64,000 bases of DNA from Brevibacillus invocatus. Its GTDB lineage: Bacteria; Bacillota; Bacilli; Brevibacillales; Brevibacillaceae. The position numbers and the translations under genes are program-made. The stretch lies in assembly GCF_003710915.1 (NCBI RefSeq), contig NZ_RHHR01000019.1, positions 62,001 to 126,000 on the forward strand, given 5' to 3'. The notes under the pieces were generated by a model. It worked only from the letters and a program-made list of their open reading frames with translations. It was not told the origin of the DNA and did not search any database. Positions 35,658 through 43,733 of this stretch are shown one piece after another. Every line of letters begins with the position of its first letter. Within the stretch, counting starts at the first letter, position 1.

Positions 35658-36686
35658 CTTTGTCTCTTCCACGATGCCTTCCATGATCTCGAGCACGCGG
35701 GTAATATCCTGTTCTTCAATATGTCGGTGTGTCGTGAAGCGGGTTACGTACTGGTCGAAATCGTTGGCAAGTACTCCTTTTTCCCGCAGACGTGAAATAA
35801 ATTGTTCTGCTGTAAGTTTCAGGGAATGCGTGTTCACCAGAACGATGTTTGTCTCTACAGGTTCTACTTCAATCTGCAATTTTTGAAGGCCAACCTCCAG
35901 CTGCTTGGCACGATCATGGTCTTCCTGCAAACGCTGGGTCATCTCTGTCAAGGCCAGAATACCCGGCGCGGCCAGATACCCCGCTTGCCGCATACCTCCG
36001 CCCAGCTTTTTGCGCCACCATCTCGCTTCTTCAATAAAGTCGCGATCACCCGCCAAAACAGAGCCTACCGGTGCACTCAAGCCTTTTGACAAACAGACTT
36101 GAACTGTATCGGTATAGCGAGTCAGCTCACGTACATCGATCCCTAAAGCTACGGCTGCATTATACAGACGAGCGCCATCTAAATGGACTGGAATATGCCT
36201 TGCAGATGCTACATCGTATACGGCTTTCATCTGGTCAGGGGTAAGGACAGCCCCACCCGCTCGATTATGTGTGTTTTCCAAACAGATCAATTTGGTACGA
36301 GGATAATGAATATTCACCCCGCGAATGGCCTTCTCGACATCTGTTGCTTGCATCGCCCCGCGGACCCCAGGCAAAGTACGTGTCTGCACGCCCGCTAAAG
36401 CCGCCATCGCCCCAGCTTCGTAATAGAACAGGTGGGACTCAGCTTCCAGAATCACTTCATCGCCATTTACACAATGGGTAAGCACGGCAACCTGATTCCC
36501 CTGCGTTCCACTGGTAACAAACAAGGCAGCTTCTTTTCCTAAATAATCAGCTGCGATTTCCTCCAAACGATTGATGGTTGGATCTTCTTTGTATACATCA
36601 TCGCCGACTTCCGCTTGGGCCATCGCATCAATCATGGCTTCCGTCGGTTTTGTTACGGTATCACTGCGCAAATCTATCTTTTTCAC
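35646..36686 (-). CDS. ltaE: Low-specificity L-threonine aldolase
   Basis: A 346-residue fold-type I PLP enzyme that cleaves L-threonine or allo-threonine to glycine and acetaldehyde. Landmarks: MKKIDLRSDTVTKPTEAM, EVGDDVYKEDPT, ENTHNRAGGAVLTPDQM, HLDGARLYNA with the cofactor Asp, and the Schiff-base lysine in VCLSKGLSAPVGSV (about 200). A GTG start follows GAGGGG. The stop codon lies inside the terminator loop. It is monocistronic. Confidence 0.93.
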   Translation of the reverse strand: MKKIDLRSDTVTKPTEAMIDAMAQAEVGDDVYKEDPTINRLEEIAADYLGKEAALFVTSGTQGNQVAVLTHCVNGDEVILEAESHLFYYEAGAMAALAGVQTRTLPGVRGAMQATDVEKAIRGVNIHYPRTKLICLENTHNRAGGAVLTPDQMKAVYDVASARHIPVHLDGARLYNAAVALGIDVRELTRYTDTVQVCLSKGLSAPVGSVLAGDRDFIEEARWWRKKLGGGMRQAGYLAAPGILALTEMTQRLQEDHDRAKQLEVGLQKLQIEVEPVETNIVLVNTHSLKLTAEQFISRLREKGVLANDFDQYVTRFTTHRHIEEQDITRVLEIMEGIVEETKALR

Positions 36687-36797
36687 AGCTCTATCCCCTC
36701 TCTTCCGTGACTCCCTCTAGAGTTTCAACATTGCATCTGCATTTACCTCTTTGCTAAAATGTAGAAGAGACTTTATCAAAGTTAGGAGACTTGCCTC

Positions 36798-37100
36798 ATG
36801 AAAGTAAAAATCACGCGTAATGCGGCGAAGCAACTCAAGCCCATTTTGGATCAGGAAGAAGACAAAGAACTAAAGCTTCGCGCTTACATAACACATGCGC
36901 ATGGCGACCATGCACATTATGGCCTAGCTTTGGACAAGCCTACTGAGGACGATGTTGTGATTTCGACGGACAAAGAAATTGACGTCGTTTTAAAAAAGGA
37001 TGATCCTTTGCTCGATGGAATCACGATTGATTATCTATACCTGCCGCAAGAAGGCTTCGTGATTACCAATCCTTCCAAAGGTAACCACGGCGATCATTAA
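36798..37100 (+). CDS. IscA/HesB-like fold protein without cysteines
   Basis: A 100-residue protein whose plan matches A-type Fe-S carriers: MKVKITRNAAKQLKPILDQE, LKLRAYITHAHGDHAHYGLALDKP, DDVVISTDKEIDVVLKKDDPLLDGITIDYLY, and GFVITNPSKGN. The three cysteines that bind Fe-S in IscA are absent. The first is replaced by a His-rich THAHGDHAHY loop and the C-terminal pair by NHGDH, so a different metal or no cluster is likely. AGGAG is 10 nt before the ATG and a terminator follows. Confidence 0.75.
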   Translation: MKVKITRNAAKQLKPILDQEEDKELKLRAYITHAHGDHAHYGLALDKPTEDDVVISTDKEIDVVLKKDDPLLDGITIDYLYLPQEGFVITNPSKGNHGDH

Positions 37101-37115
37101 TCTCTAACGAATGAC

Positions 37116-37154
37116 AAGACCCCCAGCTCCTTTTTGCATTGCTGGGGGTCTTTT
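37116..37154 (+). terminator. Terminator after the IscA-like gene
   Basis: The 11-bp stem AGACCCCCAGC / GCTGGGGGTCT with a 13-nt loop is followed by TTTGG. It sits between convergent genes and may work weakly for helD too. Confidence 0.8.
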
Positions 37155-37156
37155 GG

Positions 37157-39397
37157 TTACTCATTTACATAGTAATCTACCGGCAGATCTGCCAATAACG
37201 GCGCGTTTTCTCCTTGCCTTACAGTCAACACCAAGCGATGGACAGGTCGCGTCATCGCTACGTAAAGCAGCTTCGCATCCCATTCATTTTCTTCGTATTG
37301 ATGGACATCGAGTAGGATCACCGCATCAAATTGCAAGCCTTTGGTCAAAAAGGCCGGCATGACGGTAATGCCTCCGGGATATTGCTTGTCTTTACTGCCT
37401 AGCAAGGTTATATTTGGAAGCTTTTCTTTGAGTGCCTTGTGTGCTTTTTTACTTCCCTGAATGGTCTTTGCGACAATCGCAATCGATTGAAGTCCTTCCC
37501 GTACATACTGCTCTACGCGATCGGCAACCATTTTCCACTGCTCTATTTCGGCAGAAGATGTAAGTAGAGATGGCATTTCACCGTGTCTCAAGACAGGTTT
37601 CGCTAAAATGGTTTCCGGCAATTCAATGCGGCGCAAGATCTCATTGGCACAGCGCATAATTTCAACAGTAGAACGATAGCTTTGAGAGAGTGTGTAATAG
37701 CTTGCACGGGGTTGCTGAAAGATTCCCTGTGTCAGTTCATCCCAGGAATGAATGCCCCTATATGCGTGAATCCCCTGAGCAATATCTCCGACAACGGTTA
37801 TCGAATGTCCCTTGGTCATAAGGGCAATGACCCCGATCTCCAAAGCACTCAGATCTTGCGCTTCATCAATCACCGTATGGTCAAAATGTCCCGCCTTATC
37901 CAGTCCTTCAATCAGATGCTGCAAGTACAGGAGCGGAGCAATATCCTCTACTTCCAGTCGTTCCTGTTCAAATAGCTCTATTGTTGACGTACTGACATCG
38001 TGTACGATCTCGTCTGAAATGTCTGCAGGTGCCAGCAAGCGCAGAAGCTGTTCGTCAGTCATCAGCTCACGGTATGAGGCAAACACTTCAAGTCGCGGAA
38101 ACGAAGTCATGTACTGATCGAGAATTTGATCGAGCATTTTCTCAAATTTAGCCAAGCCCTGTTTATCCAGATCTACTTTTAATTCACGTAAATGCGCGTA
38201 AAACTTCTTATTCATTTCCTGCTTCAGGTGCTTGCGCAAGGCATCAAGCCGTCGCTGGTACGGCAGGTTGGAGAATAGCTCCAAAAAGCTCTGTTTAATA
38301 AACTCACCATCAATGGCAAAAACCTGTTTGGTCCTCGTGTAGACGAAGCTGAGCTTTTTAAAGGGGATTCTTGTCCCTACAATATGCCGTATATACTGTT
38401 CCAGAGTGTCACGGCATACCAGCGAACCCTTGAATCTCAGACGGTTTCGCGCCATTTCCTGTTCTCTTGGATTCTGATCTTCCTCAAAGAATAGCGTCAA
38501 CGGCTTATCCGGGCTCGTAATTCGCCAGCCTTTTGGCATGATGGGTTTGACCAGACGAGCAGCCCAATCTACAAAGGTAGACTGTTGGACGTCATCCACG
38601 CCGAGTTCTGGCAAAACCTCGGAGATATACGTCAAGAACATGCGGTTCGGTGCAAACACCATGAATTTTTTCGAAAGCATGGTGTCCTGGTAGTTATAGA
38701 TCAAATAAGACAAACGGTGCAGGGCGATCGTCGTCTTTCCGCTACCGGCAACCCCCTGAACCACGATCGGCCTTTCTTTTTCAGCACGAATGATATCGTT
38801 TTGTTCCGATTGAATCGTAGCGACAATGTCCTTCAATCGACTGTCGTTCGTCTCATTCAAGTTCGCTGCAAGAAACTCGTCGATAAAACCCTCCTGCAAA
38901 AATTCGTCAGGATGTCCCATCTCCCGGTTGATCGTTTCTTTGACCGCTCCGTCATAGATCCCGGTTATTTTTCCATGCTCAATCGCAAAATTACGCTTCA
39001 GTCTCACTTCTCCACGAACAATCTCTCTACCCATTCGGTAAAAGGCATCCTTACTTTCACCGGAGTAATACAGACTGGCAATCGGTGCTCTCCAGTCCAC
39101 CACGATGGAGTCAAATGTATCACTTCGCACAATGCCGCGCTTTCCTATGTAGACCGAGTCCAGTTCATAGACCTCATCCTTCAAGAAATCCACTCGACCA
39201 AAATAAGGCTTTTCTCGCCCCTGATCTTCCAAATAGCGCAGGTCCTTTGCTTTGGAGAAATTCACTACCTGCTTCACATAATCATCAGTAGCGTCCCGAA
39301 TATCCTCGCGTAATTGAGCAATCTCATTATCGATGATGGAAACGGTCTCCTCTAGCTTCTTTTGCTCCTGATCATAATCACGATGCTGTATAGCCAA
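37157..39397 (-). CDS. helD: HelD-type RNA polymerase-associated DNA helicase (UvrD family)
   Basis: A 746-residue superfamily 1 ATPase. An N-terminal coiled coil (DYDQEQKKLEETVSIIDNEIAQLREDIRDATDDY) precedes the signature block YFGRVDF and DWRAPIASLYYSG. Motif I is VVQGVAGSGKTTIALHR (about 215-230), motif II VIDEAQDLSALE, and the C-terminal motifs are GITVMPAFLTKGLQFDAVIL and LLYVAMTRPVHRLVL. HelD pulls stalled RNA polymerase off DNA in Bacillus. It starts with TTG after GAGGAGG. It is monocistronic, upstream of nothing obvious. Confidence 0.92.
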   Translation of the reverse strand: MAIQHRDYDQEQKKLEETVSIIDNEIAQLREDIRDATDDYVKQVVNFSKAKDLRYLEDQGREKPYFGRVDFLKDEVYELDSVYIGKRGIVRSDTFDSIVVDWRAPIASLYYSGESKDAFYRMGREIVRGEVRLKRNFAIEHGKITGIYDGAVKETINREMGHPDEFLQEGFIDEFLAANLNETNDSRLKDIVATIQSEQNDIIRAEKERPIVVQGVAGSGKTTIALHRLSYLIYNYQDTMLSKKFMVFAPNRMFLTYISEVLPELGVDDVQQSTFVDWAARLVKPIMPKGWRITSPDKPLTLFFEEDQNPREQEMARNRLRFKGSLVCRDTLEQYIRHIVGTRIPFKKLSFVYTRTKQVFAIDGEFIKQSFLELFSNLPYQRRLDALRKHLKQEMNKKFYAHLRELKVDLDKQGLAKFEKMLDQILDQYMTSFPRLEVFASYRELMTDEQLLRLLAPADISDEIVHDVSTSTIELFEQERLEVEDIAPLLYLQHLIEGLDKAGHFDHTVIDEAQDLSALEIGVIALMTKGHSITVVGDIAQGIHAYRGIHSWDELTQGIFQQPRASYYTLSQSYRSTVEIMRCANEILRRIELPETILAKPVLRHGEMPSLLTSSAEIEQWKMVADRVEQYVREGLQSIAIVAKTIQGSKKAHKALKEKLPNITLLGSKDKQYPGGITVMPAFLTKGLQFDAVILLDVHQYEENEWDAKLLYVAMTRPVHRLVLTVRQGENAPLLADLPVDYYVNE

Positions 39398-39433
39398 CTG
39401 TCATCCTCCTCTCAAAGTTTGGTTGATGGACAG

Positions 39434-39808
39434 CTATACTGTCACTGAAAACTGTCGTGCCAGCCAAATCCCTGCACCGCACGCCAGTATACTCGCGACC
39501 ACGCTGGTCAAACCATAGGTAATCCCTTTACTGTAGTGACCCTCCATCCAAAACGCGACAACCTCCAGTGAGAAAGTGGAAAACGTCGTAAACCCTCCCA
39601 TCAAGCCAGTTGCGAACAAGAGGTACAATTCCGGAGAAAGCACTCCCCGTTCCTTTCCCCAGACCGCAAATACGCCTATACAAAATGATCCAACTATGTT
39701 TACGATCCAAGTTCCATACGGCCAACCGGGTTGATTAGCCACCAATGACAGTGCGTAACGCAACAACGAACCGACGGCACCGCCAACCGCTACTGCTAGC
39801 CACCCCAT
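39434..39808 (-). CDS. crcB: Fluoride channel CrcB/FluC
   Basis: A 124-residue membrane protein with four transmembrane segments that exports fluoride as a dual-topology dimer. Signatures: GGAVGSLLRYALS, PYGTWIVNIVGSFCIG, and GLMGGFTTFSTFSLE with the Phe/Thr filter. A single gene is seen here; many Firmicutes carry a pair. No fluoride riboswitch is recognisable in the 110 bp upstream. The ATG follows GGAGGAG. Confidence 0.95.
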   Translation of the reverse strand: MGWLAVAVGGAVGSLLRYALSLVANQPGWPYGTWIVNIVGSFCIGVFAVWGKERGVLSPELYLLFATGLMGGFTTFSTFSLEVVAFWMEGHYSKGITYGLTSVVASILACGAGIWLARQFSVTV

Positions 39809-39861
39809 TGCTTCTCCTCCATTCGTGAAGAATCACAACCTTGCCCGATCCATTATTCATA

Positions 39862-39895
39862 GAAAAAGACACCCAAGCCTCATGCGTGGATGTCT
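39862..39895 (-). terminator. Terminator of the yneA-ynzC operon
   Basis: AGACATCC / GGGTGTCT on the minus strand (8 bp with one G-U) is followed by TTTTTC, 24 bp after the ynzC stop. Confidence 0.8.
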
Positions 39896-39918
39896 GTTGA
39901 ATATCGGTATCTGTTATC

Positions 39919-40116
39919 TTACTGTTTTGGACCGTTTTCTTCAAGGTCTTCTACGTAACGAATGGAATCCAAATTAGCTCGCAACGAAAGCTTAACAGCG
40001 TCGATATATTTTTGGCGAAGTGCTTTTTGCTCGCTTTTCTCTTCATCCGACAATCCCACTTCGCGAGATTTTTTGGAAAGCTCGTTAATACGTTTGATTT
40101 CTGCGTCAGTTACCAC
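39919..40116 (-). CDS. ynzC: DUF896 family protein (YnzC-like)
   Basis: A 65-residue two-helix protein. IKRINELSKKSREVGLSDEEKSEQKALRQKYIDAVKLSLRANLDSIR is the DUF896 pattern. In B. subtilis ynzC belongs to the LexA-controlled yneA-yneB-ynzC operon; here it follows the yneA-like gene by 76 bp and lacks yneB. The GTG start has SD GGGAGG. Function is unknown. SOS induction is inferred from position. Confidence 0.9.
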   Translation of the reverse strand: MVTDAEIKRINELSKKSREVGLSDEEKSEQKALRQKYIDAVKLSLRANLDSIRYVEDLEENGPKQ

Positions 40117-40192
40117 CGCTGGTTCCTCCCACTTTGCAGGTATGCCGCTCTATTATACCACACAGGCTATCCAGCGCAAATCTAAGAGCCGT

Positions 40193-40576
40193 CTAAGATT
40201 GAGGGATCGGAATCAGCAAGGTCTGGCCTGGATAGATCACGACATCTTCCAGTTCATTGATGACCTTGATCTCTTCTACTAATCGCTGCACATCCATGTT
40301 CGCTTCTTCCTGATATCGGACTGACAGCTTCCACAGGCTGTCACCCTCACGTACTGTCACCTCTTGTACTATGAGAGAAGGAGCGCTCGCAACTACCGCT
40401 TCATTTTCTTTTCCTGCAGAGCCTTCTGCCACCGAAGCAAACACCAGTTCGGTCAACAAGTAAAAAAAGAGAGAAAAAGTGATGAGAAAGAGAATAGCCT
40501 GTCCTCTCGTAACGCCAAATCGCACACGGCGTACTTCCTTTTTGGCAAATCGGTTATGTAAATGAGTAGCATGCAT
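40193..40576 (-). CDS. yneA: YneA-like SOS cell-division suppressor with LysM domain
   Basis: A 127-residue single-pass protein. A basic N-terminus is followed by a membrane segment (QAILFLITFSLFFYLLTELVFAS, about 26-48) and a C-terminal extracellular LysM domain (VREGDSLWKLSVRYQEEANM ... INELEDVVIYPGQTLLIP). YneA delays septation during the SOS response in B. subtilis. It is divergent from lexA across a gap with two LexA boxes. The ATG at 40576 follows GGAGG. The N-terminal tail is longer than in B. subtilis YneA. Confidence 0.88.
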   Translation of the reverse strand: MHATHLHNRFAKKEVRRVRFGVTRGQAILFLITFSLFFYLLTELVFASVAEGSAGKENEAVVASAPSLIVQEVTVREGDSLWKLSVRYQEEANMDVQRLVEEIKVINELEDVVIYPGQTLLIPIPQS

Positions 40577-40628
40577 GATTAACCCTCCTACAAACGTACG
40601 TTCTGTTTTCTTGTTCTCATCATAAATG

Positions 40629-40642
40629 CGAACACTTGTTCA
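40629..40642. promoter_or_regulatory. LexA (DinR) box 1
   Basis: CGAACACTTGTTCA matches the Gram-positive LexA box CGAAC-N4-GTTCG at all but the last base. It lies about 50 bp upstream of yneA. Confidence 0.8.
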
Positions 40643-40689
40643 TGTCAAGCGCATTTGACAAACTTTTTCTAGCAATTCGAGAAAAAAGT

Positions 40690-40729
40690 CGAACTTATGT
40701 TTGTCGAACGCAAGATCCCATGGTACAAT
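40690..40729 (+). promoter_or_regulatory. lexA promoter with LexA box 2
   Basis: LexA box CGAACTTATGTTTG (40690-40703, one mismatch) overlaps the -35 element of a promoter with TTGTCG (40701-40706), a 17-bp spacer and TACAAT (40724-40729). LexA should block its own transcription here. Confidence 0.8.
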
Positions 40730-40764
40730 ATAGAAAACATGTTCGAGAAAACAGAGGTGTTTTC

Positions 40765-41388
40765 ATGTCAAAACTATCCAATCGGCAACAAGCCATCATC
40801 GACTTCATTCGCAAGGAAGTTCGTGAAAAAGGGTATCCGCCGTCTGTCCGCGAAATTGGCGAAGCTGTCGGACTAGCCTCCAGCTCCACTGTACACGGCC
40901 ATTTGGCACGACTGGAAAAAAAGGGCCTCATCCGTCGCGACCCTACCAAGCCAAGGGCGATTGAATTATTGTCCGAAGAGGATCGCTTTCAAGACGATTT
41001 TGAAGATTTTGTGGTTCGTGTTCCTGTCATCGGTAAAGTTACGGCTGGTCAGCCGATTACCGCGATCGAAGAGGTGGAAGAGTATTTTCCACTTCCAGAG
41101 AGCATCGTCACAGCGGACAAGGTCTATATGCTGCGAGTCTCTGGTAACAGTATGATTGAAGCGGGTATTCTGGACGGCGATTATGTGATTGTTCGCCAGC
41201 AAAGTGTTGCGAACAATGGCGATATCGTCGTAGCTATGACTGAAGAAGACGAAGCGACTGTAAAGCGATTCTTCAAAGAAAAAAATCACTTCCGCCTGCA
41301 ACCGGAAAACTCGACGATGGAACCGATCATCCTGGACACTGTAACTATCTTGGGCAAAGTGATCGGTGTCTATCGATTGATGCATTAA
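40765..41388 (+). CDS. lexA: SOS repressor LexA
   Basis: A 207-residue repressor of SOS genes. The N-terminal winged helix is [42 protein letters not shown]. Self-cleavage site Ala94-Gly95 lies in KVTAGQPI, and the catalytic dyad is Ser129 (SGNSM) and Lys167 (ATVKRFF). All are intact, so it should respond to RecA. The ATG at 40765 has SD AGAGGTG; the frame is open further upstream without an SD. It is autoregulated through box 2 and divergent from yneA-ynzC. The stop is followed by the 103-bp repeat and a terminator. Confidence 0.98.
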   Translation: MSKLSNRQQAIIDFIRKEVREKGYPPSVREIGEAVGLASSSTVHGHLARLEKKGLIRRDPTKPRAIELLSEEDRFQDDFEDFVVRVPVIGKVTAGQPITAIEEVEEYFPLPESIVTADKVYMLRVSGNSMIEAGILDGDYVIVRQQSVANNGDIVVAMTEEDEATVKRFFKEKNHFRLQPENSTMEPIILDTVTILGKVIGVYRLMH

Positions 41389-41394
41389 TTTCAC

Positions 41395-41497
41395 TTTAGA
41401 AAACTTGGCTACGCCAAGCTTTTGGCGGAGCCTTAGTTGCACTTATACTATCTTCCGCTAATCTTTTTAGCGCTTTAGCGCACTTAAACTTTCCGAT
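41395..41497. repeat. 103-bp dispersed repeat, copy 2
   Basis: Identical to 9882-9984, same orientation. It sits between the lexA stop and its terminator, so it is part of the lexA mRNA 3' UTR. Beyond the identical core both copies continue with GTA and CAAAAAA, entering the terminator. Confidence 0.9.
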
Positions 41498-41502
41498 CGT
41501 AC

Positions 41503-41529
41503 AAAAAAGACAGCCTCGGCTGTCTTTTT
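41503..41529. terminator. Bidirectional terminator after lexA and DUF456 gene
   Basis: The stem GACAGCC / GGCTGTC (41509-41515 with 41518-41524) is flanked by AAAAAA and TTTTT, working for both lexA and the convergent DUF456 gene. Confidence 0.9.
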
Positions 41530-41554
41530 GCTTTCCTCCATTCGATTTGCATCC

Positions 41555-42037
41555 TCAGATCGCGAGGAAAAACCAGATGATCATTGCAATTTGAATGACC
41601 ACTTTCACTACCGCACTGCTGAGAAATCCGATTAGGGATCCCACCCCTGCCTTTACTGCTCGCTCAATAGGCTGATTTTGCAAAAGCTCCACAACAACTA
41701 CCAGTACAAACGGCAATATGATCATCCCAAATGGCGGAAAGATAAAGATCCCCAGAATGATCCCTACAACGGCAGCGAACGACGACCACTTCGATCCACC
41801 GTATCGTTTGACAAAATACATATTGGTCAAAAGATCCGCACCATACATCAGTATACTTAACACTACCATGCCCCACCAGAAGGATGCTGGCAATCCCTCT
41901 CCAGGTCCCGCCACAAAAAAGTGGTAAAGTAAAAATCCTCCCCACAACAGCACCGTATCAGGAAGCACAGGCAAGAATATTCCAGCGATGCTTAATAGGA
42001 AGAGAGCCACGATGATAACCCACAGCAGTATCTCCAT
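41555..42037 (-). CDS. DUF456 family membrane protein
   Basis: A 160-residue integral membrane protein with about five hydrophobic segments (ILLWVIIVALFLLSIAGIFLPVLP, LWGGFLLYHFFV, WWGMVVLSILMYGADLL, FAAVVGIILGIFIFPPFGMIILPFVLVVVVELL, VVIQIAMIIWFFLAI). GIFLPVLPDTVLLWGGFLLY, YGGSKW and the Gly-rich GIILGIFIFPPFG are DUF456 marks. The ATG at 42037 has SD AGGAG 8 nt upstream. Function is unknown. Confidence 0.87.
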   Translation of the reverse strand: MEILLWVIIVALFLLSIAGIFLPVLPDTVLLWGGFLLYHFFVAGPGEGLPASFWWGMVVLSILMYGADLLTNMYFVKRYGGSKWSSFAAVVGIILGIFIFPPFGMIILPFVLVVVVELLQNQPIERAVKAGVGSLIGFLSSAVVKVVIQIAMIIWFFLAI

Positions 42038-42261
42038 GAATTGCACTCCTTTCTTCTAGTGGTATACGAACCAACCCTCTTCTTCGTTGCATGTTGTGCC
42101 TGCTTCTAGAAAAAGAACATCTATTTATTATGGAAGCCCTATGCGATAATACCACTTAGGATTCTGTGGTTTTCATGGGATAATGGTTCATTATTTCCTT
42201 TTACATCTGCAAAAATAGATTCAGAACATAAAACGAGAGTCGTTTTTTGGGGGAGATCAAC

Positions 42262-42900
42262 ATGTTTGAGCTTTCAACATTGGGAACATTCATCGCGTTC
42301 GTGATAGGCCTATTCTTAATCCCTGGCCCTGCTGTGCTGCTTACGATCACTCGTACCGTGCAGGGTGGACGTAGAGCTGGCATTCTGGCTGGACTGGGCA
42401 TTGCCACAGGCGATTTGATCCATACGCTCTTTGCTGCATTGGGACTGTCCGCGATCCTGATGCACTCAGCACTTGCATTCAACATCGTCAAGTATGCCGG
42501 GGTCATTTACTTATGTTATCTGGGAATTCGCGCGATCATGGAGAAGCCGCAGGATGACAATCAGGAAGTCTCTGACTCCGGTACGAAGGATGTCACATCT
42601 TTTAAAGCCTACTGGCAGGCAATCGTAGCAGAGGTCCTTAATCCGAAAACAGCATTATTCTTTCTGGCCTTCATCCCACAGTTTGTTCATCCGGAGCGCG
42701 GAGCATCCTTTATCCAGTTCATGGTTTTAGGTCTGATCTTCGTCGGACTTAGTGTGCTGTATACATCCCTCATCGCATGCAGTATCCGCCCACTTGGCGT
42801 TTTGGTCAAAAAAATCACATGGCTTGGCCCTTGGAAGAACAAAATTGTCGGCTTTATTTACATCAGTCTGGGCTTAAAGGTGGCGCTGGAGTCAAAGTGA
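42262..42900 (+). CDS. LysE/RhtB family amino-acid exporter
   Basis: A 212-residue membrane protein with six predicted helices. The N-terminal LFLIPGPAVLLTITRTVQGGRRAGILAGLGIATGDLIH is the LysE/RhtB hallmark, and NPKTALFFLAFIPQFV is the second. These proteins export amino acids or their analogues. The ATG at 42262 has SD GGGGGAGA. Substrate unknown. It is a single gene, followed by a terminator. Confidence 0.92.
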   Translation: MFELSTLGTFIAFVIGLFLIPGPAVLLTITRTVQGGRRAGILAGLGIATGDLIHTLFAALGLSAILMHSALAFNIVKYAGVIYLCYLGIRAIMEKPQDDNQEVSDSGTKDVTSFKAYWQAIVAEVLNPKTALFFLAFIPQFVHPERGASFIQFMVLGLIFVGLSVLYTSLIACSIRPLGVLVKKITWLGPWKNKIVGFIYISLGLKVALESK

Positions 42901-42943
42901 GCTTGAAGTACAGAGGATAACCCTGATTTTTCGATACAGCAGC

Positions 42944-42981
42944 AAAAACCAGATTATCGATCGTGATAAGCTGGTTTTTTC
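42944..42981 (+). terminator. Terminator of the LysE-family gene
   Basis: AACCAG-TTATC / GATAA-CTGGTT is followed by TTTTC. Confidence 0.8.
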
Positions 42982-43055
42982 AATTAATTATGGAAAAGGA
43001 AGAAATCCTATTCCATCTCACGCCCATGTAAAGGTGGGTTCTACTAAGTTGTCCT

Positions 43056-43733
43056 TTATACGGGATCGGTAATTGCTTGAATACACTCTGGCCCATCATT
43101 CTTGGGGCTGCCAACGCTAGCTGGCACTGCGTATGCTTTCATTTGTTCGGCTTCATATGGAACCATTAAGGACTGCAATAATTTCAAATCGTACATCTCG
43201 CGGTTTAACCAGATCTGCTCATCCTCTCGTCGCAAAATGACTGGCATCCGCTCATGAATCGTGGCAGCTACTGCATTCGGGCTTGTCGTAATAATGATAC
43301 AGGTATGTACTTTCTCGCCATCCGGGCTTGTCCAGGTGTCGTAAAGACCAGCGAATGCGAACGGTTCACCGCTCTTCATCATGATTCGCATGGGCTGCTT
43401 GGATCGTCCTGTTTGTTTCCACTCATAAAAACCGTCTGCGGGAATGATACATCGCTTTCGCTCCAGCAAGCGTCGGAAAGCCGGCTTTTCATGCAAGGTT
43501 TCAGCGCGTGCATTAATCATTTTTCCACCAATCTTCTGATCCTGCGCCCAAGTCGGAACCAATCCCCAGCGGAGGTGCCCAATACGGCGCTTCCCTCTAT
43601 CCTCGATTATAGCTGGTATGAGTTGTCCAGGTGCGATGTTGTATCGTGTCTGCCACACGAAGGGCATGTCATCCAGTTCAAAGCGTAGAACCAACTGATT
43701 CGGATCAGTCACAAGCGAAAAACGTCCACACAT
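43056..43733 (-). CDS. SRAP-domain protein (YedK/HMCES-like, SOS-associated peptidase family)
   Basis: A 225-residue protein that, by family, covalently caps abasic sites in single-stranded DNA through Cys2. The N-terminus MCGRFSLVTD puts the catalytic cysteine directly after the initiator Met, which needs Met removal. Other landmarks: RYNIAPGQ, LRWGLVPTWAQD, INARAET, CIIPADGFYEWK and the catalytic His in TIHERMPVIL. The ATG at 43733 follows GAGGTG; an upstream in-frame start would bury Cys2. No LexA box is seen immediately upstream. Confidence 0.93.
   Translation of the reverse strand: MCGRFSLVTDPNQLVLRFELDDMPFVWQTRYNIAPGQLIPAIIEDRGKRRIGHLRWGLVPTWAQDQKIGGKMINARAETLHEKPAFRRLLERKRCIIPADGFYEWKQTGRSKQPMRIMMKSGEPFAFAGLYDTWTSPDGEKVHTCIIITTSPNAVAATIHERMPVILRREDEQIWLNREMYDLKLLQSLMVPYEAEQMKAYAVPASVGSPKNDGPECIQAITDPV

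Noticed and set aside
39809-39918. Fluoride riboswitch upstream of crcB
   Set aside because: The pseudoknot consensus is not visible; the only structure is the ynzC terminator.
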